A stretch of DNA of 64,000 bases from Petrosia ficiformis. Taxonomy: Eukaryota; Porifera; Demospongiae; Haplosclerida; Petrosiidae. How positions within the stretch are numbered: the first letter of the stretch is position 1; the number at the start of each line of letters is the position of its first letter. Under the pieces are notes generated by a model. It did not search any database. It was not told the origin of the DNA and saw only the letters and a list, made by a program, of their open reading frames with translations. Location: the NCBI GenBank assembly GCA_947044365.1, contig OX345647.1, forward strand, positions 981,001 through 1,045,000, in the 5' to 3' direction. This document shows, piece by piece, positions 23,395 to 52,763 of the stretch. Made by a program: the position numbers and the translations under genes.

Positions 23395-26300
23395 ATGGAA
23401 GATGAAGAATGTCCTATGTTAGTACCTCTAGTGCTCAGTGATGGATCTGAGGATACACCTGTTTCATCATTAGATGTATCTGCTACTAATAAAAAGATTC
23501 CTGTTACTATAATCACTGGTTTCCTGGGTAAAGATTAATGTAATATCTTTAGTTTCAGACATGATAATGTGAATACCAGGATCATGTATATAACATGACT
23601 GTTGAGGTCCTTGAGGATCATATTTGATTATCAAAATTTTACATATGGTTGAGATTAACCACTCGTTTTTAGTTGCCTTGTAAGTCAACATAACTTGTCT
23701 TCAAGAATTGAAAGTTCATTTGTTCATAAGGCTGATCGCTGACCCTAATTATGAGTGTTTGATCTAAACCGTTTTGAGTATCAAATACCTTTTCCTGTGT
23801 ATGGTCACTTAGTCATCAAGATATTGTCACTAGTATTGTGATAAATATATAAAATGAATATCATACTTAGATAATTTAAATCCTCCTGCTTTCAATGATG
23901 TAATTCCTGTTTTATAGGAGCTGGTAAAACGACTCTTTTGAATTACATTTTAACTGAACAACATAATAAAAAAATAGCAGTTATTCTTAATGAGTTTGGA
24001 GAAGGTAGTGCTGTAGAGAAATCAATGGCTGTTGGTCAGTCTGGAGAACTGTACGAAGAATGGCTTGAACTGAGAAATGGATGTCTTTGCTGTTCAGTAA
24101 AGTGAGAAATTAATGATTGTATGTACTAAAACAATTATATAATGAATACGAAAAGAACATAATTTTTAATTGCAATAAGATGCAAACATCTTTTAAGTAG
24201 AGAATGCAAGTTATAATGAGCTGTCAATAACTGACCTCAGATGAATTGACCACCTCTCAGATAATGTATGTATGTATAGACAGCTAATGAGACAGAATTA
24301 ATAAACACCATTAAATGCAAATTAGAATCCGACCTCCACTATAAATACCCTGCCAGAAGACTCTATATGAGAGGCTGGATTTTACAGTACTCTTAATGAA
24401 TGTAGTTGTTTGAGACAAATTTATACTCTTATTTTTAGAGATGCTGGAGTAACAGCAATAGAAAGCCTTATGAAACGTAAAGGTAAGTTTGACTATATTC
24501 TACTAGAGACAACAGGACTAGCTGATCCAGGACCTATTGCTAGCATGTTCTGGTTGGATGAGGGTCTAGGAAGTGAGATAATGTTAGATGGTAAGGAAAT
24601 ATGAATAAGAATAGTAACGCTTGAAGATAGCTATAGACATGAAGTATCTGTCATTATTATTTGCAGCAAATCAACAATTATTATACCAGCCAACACAAAT
24701 ACCATAAGGAATATATACTAGTCCATAGCTGTATATATTACAGTTCATAGTTATAAGTGTACATATCTGGACACTCATGATCCTTATCACTCTTTGATTG
24801 ATTGTAAATTTAAACATGAATCTTTCTCCATATAAAGGTATTATCACTGTTGTAGATGCTAAACACTGTAGGCAGGTAATGACATAATGTAATAACATTA
24901 TACTGGATTACTTGATGTATATATACATGCGCAGCAATTGGAAGAACAGAAGCCAGAGAAACCTATAAATGAAGCTGTAAGGTATACTGGTACAACTGGA
25001 ATACATTATAATTCATGTTATCATTGAAATATAATTTAATTTCCTTTTATTTTCTGTTTTTAAACAATATCTCCTCAGACAAGTTGCATTAGCGGATGTT
25101 ATTATAATCAACAAATGCGATTTGATGACAAGAGATTCGATTAACCAATTAGAATCAAAAATCAGGTATGATGATAATTTACTAGTCACCATATACAGAA
25201 CCTCAATCCGCCATAGTGATATCAATTCAATGGCTGCTCAACTTGAGACTGTAAGATCAAGGTAATGAATGAATTATAGCTACACATCTGAGTTTTTGAT
25301 AAGCTTTGAAGCATGGGCCAAATTGGCTCAACAATGGATAGTGTGTGTACCAATGAGAATACATCTTGAACCAATTAACAAAGAGTTAATGCTGTTAGTG
25401 ACAATATAATCATAATTAACTGTGCCACTGGCCCAAAGAGAGAACTGTGCAGTGCCAAATAAAAAGCTCTTTGGACCAATGGTGCGCCATATAAGCTTAT
25501 CAAAAACACTGATACACATAGTTAGTACATATAGTAATGGTCTTGTGTTCACAGAGTCAACTTAAGTGACATATTAGATCTCAATGCATATGCAACATCG
25601 AACAAGTAAGTCTCAAAGTTCATATTCATCCATAATTACTAATTACACATAGAGAAATCGATACAATACAGTTCAGTGAAGCAAAACTAACTCCACATCA
25701 TAGTCACCATTTAGATGAGGTATTGTATAAAATAAATTTGTATTATATGTGTATAGAAGTTTGATTCCTTAGGCTGTCACCACGGTAACATTCAATGTAC
25801 TTGGTGATGTTATCGAGGAGAGACTAGATGAATGGATCCAGGTATGACCACAGATATGTATAAAGATATCACTTTACAATTATTCATTTTTTTCCATAGG
25901 AACTTCTTTGGGAGAAATCAATGAAAAATATAACGGGCAAACACATGCAAATCCTAAGGCTAAAAGTATGTTAACTAAACACACAGCATGACTCTATAGT
26001 GAATGCATCCAATCATAAACACAGGGTGTTATTTCTCTGGTGTCTACTACTAAAAGAGTTATATTACAAGGTGTGTATGAATTATATGATAAAATGGAAA
26101 CAACAGAATGGGAAGATAGAGAAGAAAGAATTAATAGATTAGTAATCATTGGTGAGTGATAAAAGGAAGAAAAATAACTAACACCTCATCATAATGAATG
26201 TATGGATCTTACATTAACCGAATGTATTAAGTATATAAATAGTTTTGTGGATCTCATTACTCTGTTGTATACTATGCAGATATGTTAAATATACAATAGC

Positions 26301-26644
26301 TTAAAATTGTGTTGTTTTAGTTTGACAAACTTGTTATGCCTGGTTTCTCAAACTTTTAGTTTAGTTATAGTTTATTAACTAAGGTAATATTGAGCTTACT
26401 AAAAGGGTTTTAGTTTTAGTTAACTAAAACAACACTACTTATGAAATGTTGACTTGGAACAATTCTGCAACTTATGCAAGTATTACGTCAAACCAAGGCC
26501 ACCAAACTGGATATACATGTATTATAGTTACACATACTGTACCAGTATAAGTACTTTAATATGATTTAATTTTTCTTTTCTTTTCTAGGATATAACTTGG
26601 ACAAAGATATATTACTATCATCATTCAAAACTTTGTGTTTATGA
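23395..26644 (+). CDS. ZNG1: Zinc-regulated GTPase metalloprotein activator 1 (COBW/CBWD family)
   Basis: Thirteen exons sum to 1140 bases (379 residues): 23395-23527, 23918-24101, 24439-24590, 24838-24875, 24935-24981, 25079-25165, 25199-25261, 25555-25605, 25653-25719, 25773-25841, 25900-25965, 26025-26151 and 26589-26644. The P-loop is [12 protein letters not shown], split by intron 1. The metal-binding CxCC motif (NGCLCCSVK) ends exon 2, [10 protein letters not shown] is in exon 3 and the guanine-specificity NKCD is in exon 6. A C-terminal CobW domain follows (from VTFNVLGD), with a His-rich segment PHHSHH before it. ZNG1 proteins use GTP hydrolysis to deliver zinc to methionine aminopeptidase 1. 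The 33-base gap between exons 6 and 7 is in frame and open, so it may instead be coding, giving 390 residues, nearer the human length. Confidence 0.93.
25291..25511 (+). mobile_element. Small inverted-repeat element (family 1), copy in ZNG1 intron
   Basis: The ends are agtttttgataagct and agcttatcaaaaacact, an inverted repeat. The body contains gcatgggccaaattggctcaacaatgg and is shared with 30229-30442 and 37021-37220. It is about 220 bp with no coding capacity, as expected of a MITE moved by another element's transposase. Confidence 0.8.
26320..26440. repeat. TTAGTTA/TAACTAA interspersed repeat
   Basis: Runs of ttagttatagttt and agttaactaaaac around a cccttttagta-like core. Similar segments are at about 6640-6760, 45330-45850, 55780-56080 and 59660-59720. 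Confidence 0.6.
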
Positions 26645-26665
26645 GAATCAGATAAAATATTAATA

Positions 26666-26708
26666 ATATACAATATCACTGAATTAGATAGATAGTGATA
26701 TTGTATAT
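26666..26708 (+). other. Perfect 15-bp inverted repeat after ZNG1 stop
   Basis: Arms atatacaatatcact and agtgatattgtatat are separated by 13 bases, 22 bases after the ZNG1 stop codon. It would fold as a hairpin in the 3' UTR or be the remnant of a small element. Confidence 0.6.
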
Positions 26709-27052
26709 CAGATCAGTCACTTCTGGCGTACATTGGAATAGTCATGTGGTAATTGAATATACAATCTTTTGATATCTAGCATGGTAGAATGATCTTTAAT
26801 TTGAGTGAAATGAAGTACATCTTTGCCAATGACTTCACCAAAACTTTTTTGATTTTGTTTTTCGTTTCCAATCGTTTTTGCTGCCATATGAATAAGGAAG
26901 TTTTCTCTTTCTTCCTTTGCCTTGTGAACTGGCCATTCCTTGTTTTTTAAAAAATTTTATGGGAGGTTGTGAGTTTGAGAAACACGACTGACTAGACTGC
27001 AGTGGAGAAAGACAGACATGAATATCACTGCAAGATACATTCAAGTTATAAT

Positions 27053-27217
27053 CAGTGTTTCCCCCAAAGGGTGGACTATGGTGGCTCTACCACCCTTCAC
27101 TTTCAACGTTGATGCTGAAAAACACAGTTTTACAACACAGATTGAACATTGTTGACCAAACATCATGTACCACTGATGCACTCCCCCACTCTTGATATTT
27201 ATCATGGGGAAACACTG
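27053..27217 (+). mobile_element. Small inverted-repeat element (family 2), copy 1
   Basis: The ends cagtgtttcccccaa and catggggaaacactg form an inverted repeat. The internal segment gattgaacattgttgaccaaacatcatgtaccactg is shared with 36890-36987. The terminal motif resembles hAT-type MITE ends, but no target duplication was confirmed. Confidence 0.7.
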
Positions 27218-27617
27218 CATATACTAGTAAGTATGTCTTGCAAATATAATGGTTAAACTGATATTTCAATTAAGTTGATAAACACAATGTCTTTTGTCGT
27301 ATCACTAGCAAATGTGAGTTTGTAGTATGTACAATCAACTTAGGGTTGGCCGATATTGAAAATTAAGTGTTTTGCAATATTGCAACTACTCATTAATACT
27401 GTCTTGATAGGAAAAATAGCGGTATTGTTTTAAAAGATGACACTTCTGATCCTTGTTTTGAGAGTATATAGTTCAAGATTAAGAATTACAGTATTTTTCA
27501 ACTGCATATATTATAACTAATTAAGACAACATTTGCCATTGTGATAATATTGGCAGTCCAAAATCATATGATGTGATTAATATTATGTGATATATTGAAT
27601 TATCGCCCAACCTACAA
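27218..27617. other. 3' flank of WRN
   Basis: AT-rich sequence downstream of the WRN stop codon, between it and the family 2 element. A gggttggccgatattg...ttgcaatattgcaac segment and tatcgcccaacc form weakly complementary ends and may be another small element. No gene is seen. Confidence 0.35.
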
Positions 27618-37794
<10,177 letters not shown>

Positions 37795-37890
37795 AGAATA
37801 ATAGACCACCTCTCCTTCCAGCCAAAGTTTGATTCTAATTAAAGCGCACCCAAAGAAGGCGTGGCTGAGTGTGTATGTGTACATGTATGC
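37795..37890. promoter_or_regulatory. Divergent promoter of WRN and the VMAC-like gene
   Basis: Only 96 bases separate the chosen start codons of the two divergent genes, so both promoters must overlap here and in the 5' ends. No TATA box is obvious. The role is inferred from the layout. Confidence 0.55.
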
Positions 37891-38352
37891 ATGATGACTT
37901 CTCTCTCAAAGACTAACATCAAAGAGGCAAATGAGCACTTAAAACAGTTACATCAACGTATCTATGATTTGGAAACTCAGTTACAGCTGCATGCAATGCA
38001 TATGGAGGATTTACAGAAGAATAATATAGAATTACAGAGACAGTTGTCTGTTGTCAAATCAGAAAAGAATGAGCTACGAAAGCAGTTGAAAGAAAAAGAC
38101 AGTCAATTGGAAACTCTTTTGAGTAGTGCTGATGAAAAGGATAAAACTTTAATGAAACTAGAGGCAAAATCGCGGTTGTTTCATGAAGTAGTTGAGCATA
38201 GATTCTCTCTTCAAAGAATTCTACAAGTTCTCGATGAAGTTGGTGAAGATAACAAGTCACATGATCAATCAACCTCCTTATCAAATAAACAAAATTCAAT
38301 TAAAGAAAAGCATTTAATGAATTCCGTTAATAAAACCGAAGAAGCGTATTAA
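37891..38352 (+). CDS. VMAC: Small coiled-coil protein, VMAC-like
   Basis: A single-exon ORF of 153 residues from the first of two adjacent ATGs (37891, 37894); the open frame continues upstream without an earlier ATG. Residues about 8-105 are a long amphipathic coiled coil rich in Leu, Gln, Glu and Lys (IKEANEHLKQLHQRIYDLE). After it come RLFHEVVEHRF and LQRILQVLDEV, then a hydrophilic tail. The order IKEAN-H-L-x-x-x-H-R near the start and the LLDAL-like end fit VMAC (vimentin-type intermediate filament-associated coiled-coil protein). Coiled coils align easily, so the assignment is moderate. It is divergent with WRN and converges on HYI. Confidence 0.65.
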   Translation: MMTSLSKTNIKEANEHLKQLHQRIYDLETQLQLHAMHMEDLQKNNIELQRQLSVVKSEKNELRKQLKEKDSQLETLLSSADEKDKTLMKLEAKSRLFHEVVEHRFSLQRILQVLDEVGEDNKSHDQSTSLSNKQNSIKEKHLMNSVNKTEEAY

Positions 38353-38474
38353 AACAGTTTCTTTTATTTATTAAAAGTATTTAAGTATCACAGATATTAT
38401 GTACACGAGTTGTATTTGTATAGTTAGCAAAGTTTTATACTTTTAAAATCATAATATACAAAAAATAGTTGCTG

Positions 38475-45989
<7,515 letters not shown>

Positions 45990-46205
45990 ATGATGTACTT
46001 TTAAAAACAGTCACATAATCAGATCAATATTGGCTCATATTGGTAACAGAATCTAGTTCGTTAACATTTATAAATAATTATGAATATTGTTTTCTGAAGA
46101 GAGAACTATTGATTTTTAAATGGTGAAATGTATATACAAATACTAGTCTCATGAACTAGACTATACAATATAGAATATAATTAATACTGAGATGAATCAA
46201 AAACC
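45990..46205. other. Shared 3' flank of EARS2 and GFER
   Basis: About 215 bases between two convergent stop codons. Nothing but 3' UTR-like AT-rich sequence is seen. Confidence 0.6.
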
Positions 46206-47872
46206 TTAATCACAAGATCCATCCTTCCATCCATCCAGCCACCTCTCGTCCACTTTAGAACAGTCAAACAATTTCTTTCCAATTCTTTTATTCACATCAT
46301 TATGCATATCACACATCCAGTTAGAAAATAGGACTCTGTTTTCGGTTTTAGGTGGATTAGTTTGAAGCCTGTAGTAAGCAATAGTACCCATAGTACCCAT
46401 AGCTTTGTATCGTCATGTTGGCACTTCCATAATAGTAATAACTATACATATAAAAATACCAAACATGTACATGTATAGGTTGAACACTAAATTCTATGAA
46501 TAAGGCTGAAAGAGGAAAGTGAAAAAATCTTGATAGTCAACTGCGAATTGAACCCAGGACCGCTGACTTCACCCACCACTGCACTACCATCATTTTTTCA
46601 CTTTCCTCTTTCAGCCCTATTCATAGAATTTAGCGTTTATTTTCAATGTGAGGTGCGATCAGCAAAGGTCATAATTATGGAAGTGGTTAGTTTAATTTTG
46701 TTGCATTATCCAAACCTCATTGCATACGTTTTGATTTTGATATCCATACACTACACAAAAAGGGTGTATATGTTAATAAATATTTTTTCTTGATTTTTGT
46801 GTTATTGAAGTTCAAAAGAAGAAATCTACCTTAATACAATAGCTGTCAGTATTTGATCAAATTCTGATGTGTGAAATATTAACTAGTTTCTAATTGTCTA
46901 TCACATGATTCATCTTGATCCCAGGAAAATGCAGGCATGATAAATCTCACTGAAATCACTGAAACCAGTTTTGACTGGTGACAGCAAACATTTTCCATAG
47001 CAATTTCAAGTGCTATTATAATAAATAAAATTTGTTGCTGAGAACTAAATTCCAATATAAGAGAAGACAAAATGAGCGATGGTCTTTAAACCTGCTATAG
47101 TATTACATTCTATAATTACTTCATAGGCTCATTGCAATTAATGTCATAATTGTTGCAATTGATGTATGCTTGAATAATCATATCGCTGCCACCTCATCAC
47201 AATATGCAAACAAAAATATTATTGTCATTTTACTAATACAACATGGATTATAACAATAAATTAGGTTTCATACATATCACTGACCCACTCAGTTAGGAGG
47301 AGAAACTATAGCAACGAAGTTATTAATTTCAGTTTGTGTTCTGTTTGTACTTAAGAATATCTAATCTACAATAATCAAAGCAGCATTCGTCCCAAAAAAT
47401 GCCCAATCCTACTTTCCAAAGGTATTGATTTTCTGAAAGCCATGTGTAGTAAAATTGAACAGATAATATTTTATTTACCATTCTCTCATATGCTCTGCAC
47501 AGTAGTCACAAGGATAGAAACGAGAAAATATATTCAAAAATTTTTTCATGTCTTTCTGTTCTTCGGTAGTAGGACTGTCAGGATAATATGCGGCCATTGT
47601 GTGCAGGTATGTCCATGTAGCTCGTCCCATTTCTTCACTATCAACTGGACACTCAGATTGGGTTTTGACATCAGATAAGCGATCTTTCTTTTCACTCGAA
47701 GAGGCGGACTACGAGTAAAGATTAATATTATTAAAACTACATCACATACATAATAAATGGTGCTCACGGTGTGTTTCCCATCCTGTGTCTTAGTCCATGT
47801 TTTGAAATCAACACACACTCTACATGGCTTTTTCTTTTTTAAAGTTGAGTTTTCATCTTTTGCTGTAGCCAT
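46206..47872 (-). CDS. GFER: FAD-linked sulfhydryl oxidase ALR/Erv1
   Basis: Three exons (47768-47872, 47479-47708, 46206-46368) total 498 bases, or 165 residues. The N-terminal segment has [18 protein letters not shown], with the CRVC pair typical of the long ALR form. The catalytic segment reads [18 protein letters not shown], then [14 protein letters not shown] with the CxxC redox pair. The C-terminal exon has [21 protein letters not shown] and ends GWKDGSCD, the structural-disulphide part of the ALR fold. The enzyme reoxidises MIA40/CHCHD4 in the mitochondrial intermembrane space and passes electrons to cytochrome c. The start ATG at 47872 follows another in-frame ATG at 47878. Divergent from GLIS. 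The 1.1-kb intron 2 holds a SINE. Confidence 0.95.
46484..46640 (-). mobile_element. tRNA-derived SINE copy with inverted arms in GFER intron
   Basis: The minus strand reads a degenerate tRNA-like body with GGTCCTGGGTTCAATTC (B-box region) followed by the tail attttttcactttcctctttcagccttattcatagaattta. The plus strand carries the same tail again on the other side (46592-46640), so the tRNA-like core is flanked by two inverted tails of about 45 bases. The tail matches 40485-40540. Confidence 0.65.
46641..47478. other. Remainder of GFER intron 2
   Basis: AT-rich intron sequence with scattered short ORFs of no recognisable content. No structured element was seen. Confidence 0.4.
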
Positions 47873-48222
47873 AATCAACCATATTCATTAGTGACGTCAC
47901 AAAAAAAATTAGACTACTATGTTACGCGCATGTAATTAATTCAGCGCACATGCGCGTCTACATATAAGTGCAAAGTTGAGAATATTACTTCTCCGACTTC
48001 AAGCATCTTGTCTGCTAAATGTAAGTGAGTTATTTCATGCAGTAGATATATATATAAACTTTATACATATATAAAGTTTGAATATCGTGTTTTATGCAAT
48101 ATGATAGAGCTAATTACGAATCGAAATATTTATGTATAATTATACCTTTCTTTCCAGGTGCACTCAGCAACCAAAAATCACTTTGTAAAGAACAACACAG
48201 AATCACTTATCAACTAAGCACC
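47873..48222. promoter_or_regulatory. Divergent promoter and GLIS 5' UTR
   Basis: GFER and GLIS start codons are 350 bases apart on opposite strands. The sequence includes the palindrome-rich gcgcatgtaattaattcagcgcacatgcgcg (NRF-1-like TGCGCATGCGC core). A donor ctaaatgtaagt (near 48020) and an acceptor tttctttccag (near 48158) suggest a non-coding first GLIS exon. The regulator assignment is inference. Confidence 0.55.
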
Positions 48223-51200
48223 ATGTCCAGCGATCCTACTAATAGGCAGCGAAAAAGTACTTTGGTGCCGCCCATAAAGCTAGACTGTACTACTGCAGGC
48301 ACGCCCTGTCCTATATCCCCCCCTGTAGGTCTCCTACCTACATCCTCACAAGATTATCGCTTACCCCAGTTGTCACAGCAACGGAATATACTAGGTAGTG
48401 GTATGCCTACAGGTCCAGGAATCATGCAGAACCAGGAGGTTTCCTTTCCTCGTCCACCGCAAAGGAAGCTCAGTGAACCCCTGCTATCAACATCTTGCAA
48501 ATTGGAGCAAACATTTCCAACATGTACACATTCTTTTTCTATGGTTCCTTCGTATAATGATACACATAATGGAGTATTTGCAGTATCAATTGGCAAATCA
48601 CAAAAGCTTGTAGCCCCACCTGTCTCCACTGCAATTCCACAACTTCTGCATCTACCTGTTGGTCACTATCACTCAGCACAATCTCCAACATTCTCTGATA
48701 TATCTTCCATCATGCTTACAAATCCATGGTCACCAGCAACTCAGTTTACTTCAAATGACTCGCAAATACCTTTTATATTTAACAAGAAACTTCCTTTTCT
48801 GCCACTTTCTAGCGATAGCAACCCACATTTGGAAGAAATGCATCCTTCACCTATGATCCCTCTGCCAAATTCCATTTCACCATATTTAGGATCAACTATA
48901 GACATTCCTCCAAACGTTGATCCAAATTCTGCAAGTTTACCATCTCGCAAACGAGCACACTCAACATCTTCAATTTCAGATTTTACAGATGTTAGTTCTA
49001 TTATCCAAGCATCTTCAAGTTCCTTGATAGCTTTACTCGGTCAAAAACCTTCCCCTGGTTTTTTTATTTCTCCTCATCAAACTGGTGCCATAGGACACTT
49101 GGTCGGCCAAAGTAGTCCACAATACACAATCAAAGAGCGGAAAACGTCAATAGAACAAAATGAAAATTTCTCTCAGGGAACTTTTGATACAACAATTACA
49201 AATAAGATTACCTTCAGTGAGCGACCACAGGTTTCACAAGCTGTACAGAATTCATCAATCTCTAAACACAATCTAAATGTACAAACAGCAGAAGTAATGG
49301 ATTCTATGCCAACGTGTAAATTTACTTCATCTGCAAGTGACTATACAGATGCAACCAGTGAAGAACCAATAGTTTGCCAATGGAATTTTTGTTGCTTCCA
49401 ATTTGCATCTATTCATGATCTCGTACAGCACCTCGACAGGACGCACATGGAGAAAGGGATAGTGGAAGAGTTTGTGTGCTTATGGAGGGACTGTCCTCGG
49501 CAGAGAAAACCATTCAATGCAAGATACAAACTCGTAATACATATGAGAATACATTCTGGAGAGAAACCAAATAAATGCACAGTAAGTAATAATAATTAAC
49601 AGTAGCCATATTAACAAGACAATAAGGAGACAAAATTGAAGGTGATGCTAATGTATAAGGAATAATCAAGCTACATTAATATTCCAAAAATATTATACTC
49701 TCTCTCTTATGGATATTTTAGTTTAAGTGTTTATTACACATAAAGTCACAAAAAGTAATGCCCCTTGAGTACTAAAATTATAGTGAAGTAAACAAGAAAA
49801 TATAATCATCTCAATTCCTAAAGATTCCACAAAATCTCTTTGATGACTACTTTAATTTCACTGAATAGGTGTGATTTTAATTATATACTATCACTCGAGA
49901 CAATGAATATTATTAGAATAGCTCCATTCATATTTGGACATTTGTTCATACTGAATGTCATTTTCACATCTTTTGTGAAAATATGAATATATTTTACCAC
50001 ATTGGTTTACCCACCATGAATTTGCTTTGACTTCAAGAAATAATTATATAGTCCATTTGGGAGATAAACTCAGAATCAAGTATCAGAATCAAGTATCGAG
50101 TTTCAATGTATGGAGTGTGAATGTACAATAGAGTGTTAGTTATTCCCATACATCAGCAAAATGTATTTGTACATGTGACGTGCTTTCAGTCAGCTCGTAT
50201 ATATATGGTCATCATAACTATGAATATTGTTAAAATAATTAGCTAATTAATTAAAGAACACACACATTCTGATAATCAATAATTTCATCCGAGATTCATT
50301 GCTATACAGACATTCATTTACATATTAACATTTTCTTTCAGTTTTTAGGATGCACAAAGGCATTCTCAAGACTAGAGAATCTCAAAATTCACATTCGTAC
50401 ACATACGGGTGAAAAGCCATATGAATGTCAATTTCCAGGTTGCGAAAAATCATTCTCAAATTCCTCTGATCGGTCAAAGCATCAGAAAACTCATTATGAA
50501 CAGGTAAAATACGTGGTAATAAAATACATAAATATGGCTATTTTGAGTACTAATTATAACAGGGCATTATCAGTTTTAATGTTGTAACCATGGCTGGATA
50601 CGAATATCATTTCTCCAAATTAGAAACCTTATGGCTGTTCACATCCTGGATGTGAAAAGCGTTACACTGATCCAAGTTCACTAAGAAAACATGCTCGAAC
50701 ACACACTCAAGGAAAGAAGGTAAGAAACATTTACGCAATCACTACACAGACACATCTCGGTATTTAAGCTCTGTAATCAAGCTTTCTTCATGTTATCATT
50801 GTATTTACAGTATAATTCAAAAATTTGTTCATGAATTTTTAATGTCTAGTCTATATACTTAATTTTGTATTTCCATAGCCACGCAATGATCACTCTGTAT
50901 CAAGTAGACTCAATGGTGTTCTACAAATCCATGATCTTCACTTCAACAATACACCAAAACGACAAGAAACAAAACATACAAAAACATCAGGCTCACGACA
51001 GAAGCAACCACCACCATTAGAACTGATTGAAACAAAACCACCAGAGCCTTTTATACACCCCCAGATACCCCACAATGAATTCAGCAACCCAAACCAATCA
51101 GAGCTATACTCGCACGAATACTTGCAACCTCTCTCACCTGAATACATTATAGGTCAGACATCGTCACCATGTTATTCCAAATCGCCTGTAATGCACGTGC

Positions 51201-51511
51201 ATCAAGCACAATATCATCCTGCCCTTCAAACATCAACGAATATGTACCCAATACTATCAACAAATCCACTATCACTAGGACAAGTTAACACACTTCACAA
51301 CGGTCAAAGACATATTGATTATAACGAGTTATCCCCAACATTCACTTCAGCACATTTTGTTCCAAATTACCCACCCCCACATTATGAAGACTCGTTCCAA
51401 AACTGTTTGCCAAAATACCAAATCTCTTCACCTTATGAATATGGTCTCAATCCTATACCAGTAACATCAGTTTCAGTCCAGAACAATACAGGACTACCTT
51501 ATTATCCATAG
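48223..51511 (+). CDS. GLIS: GLIS-family Kruppel-like zinc-finger transcription factor
   Basis: Four coding exons (48223-49581, 50342-50503, 50624-50719, 50879-51511) total 2250 bases, or 749 residues. The first ~380 residues are Ser/Pro/Thr-rich and probably disordered. Five tandem C2H2 fingers follow: CQWNFCCFQ (finger 1), [19 protein letters not shown] (finger 2), [38 protein letters not shown], and [19 protein letters not shown]. The finger-2 signature [20 protein letters not shown] is characteristic of GLIS over GLI or ZIC. A Pro/Asn/Tyr-rich tail of about 210 residues follows. GLIS factors bind G-rich sites in the nucleus; in other animals they act in development and cilium-related programmes. 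The start at 48223 is chosen because upstream in-frame sequence crosses a splice acceptor. Confidence 0.92.
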
Positions 51512-52687
51512 ACGAACTAACAAAAATATTATAGACTTATCATCCCCAAATCACAAGTATTTTCAACGTTCTGTTATAAATATCACTATTATTTATACCA
51601 TTTTATATTCATATACATGTACTGCGATTACAGTCAATATTTATTATTACCTTGTTATTTTTTATAACCCATTAATTTTTTCATTATAATTTATTATATT
51701 GTTTAGTTATCACATGATCAATTAAAAATTTGATATGTCCCAGTAGAATAGCAATGATGAGTATGTACTACTCAGTAATACTTTTACTGTTTGATTGTTG
51801 TACATTTCTTATTGATTATATAGTGTGACTGGTTCCTTCAACCACTGTACATTACATCATGCTGTTTTGTTACTATAAATAGTAGATTGGATGTGGTATT
51901 GTTACTATTTATAGTAGTGAATGTTACATGCAGAAACTGACCAGTTTCTAAGGAACCTATTGGAATCGAAGACCATTTTCAAAGCAAAATGGACACATAG
52001 TTTGAGTCCTTAAATGGAAACATTTGACTACACACCTCTTCATACCCAAGTCACATATAATTACATTTTCTAAGCCTTTTGTGGCTGTGTTTTATGAATT
52101 TTATAAGCCGTCGTGGCTGCTTGTTTGTTTGTTGTATTTGTTGTGTTTGTTAATCGTTTCTACGCCTATTGCTAGCATGCTAGGCACATGAATTTTCATG
52201 TACATTTTATGTAACTAGTTATAATGTGAATTATAATATACAAAGAAAGTTGCGTCTAGAATACCAGATACCTGACTCGTTAAATGTGCCGATGACTAGA
52301 GACTTATATCCATAAAAACCTTACTACATAACTATATTCAAATAATGATCCATTAAGTATCCAAAAATCCCAATTTTGCATTCACAATCCAATCTCCATA
52401 GCAACCCATAACAACTAAGTTGATGTTTTCAAGCTGTGGTGATCCCATGTGAAAGTATTGAACACAACAAAACATAGTGAATATTCATAAACTATGAATA
52501 TCAAATATGGGGAGGTCAATAGGTAGAAGCAAAGAATAGGGGGTGTGGCATGGGAATAGAGAATATAATACATGTCATGTTATGTTAATATATGAATGTT
52601 TATATTAAAATGTATAAACATCACAACATGCATGTATACATACATGTACACTTTAATATGTCTACGAGATACATAAACATGTTTTCC

Positions 52688-52690
<3 letters not shown>
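51512..52690. other. 3' flank of GLIS
   Basis: No gene seen. AT-rich sequence with several possible polyadenylation contexts. An inverted pair actataaatagta / tactatttatagt sits near 51875-51915. Confidence 0.5.

Positions 52691-52762
<72 letters not shown>
52691..52762. repeat. (TG)n dinucleotide array
   Basis: About 70 bases of tgtgtg with one tgtatg interruption, flanked by TACATG repeats up to 52960. Confidence 0.95.
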
Positions 52763-52763
<1 letters not shown>

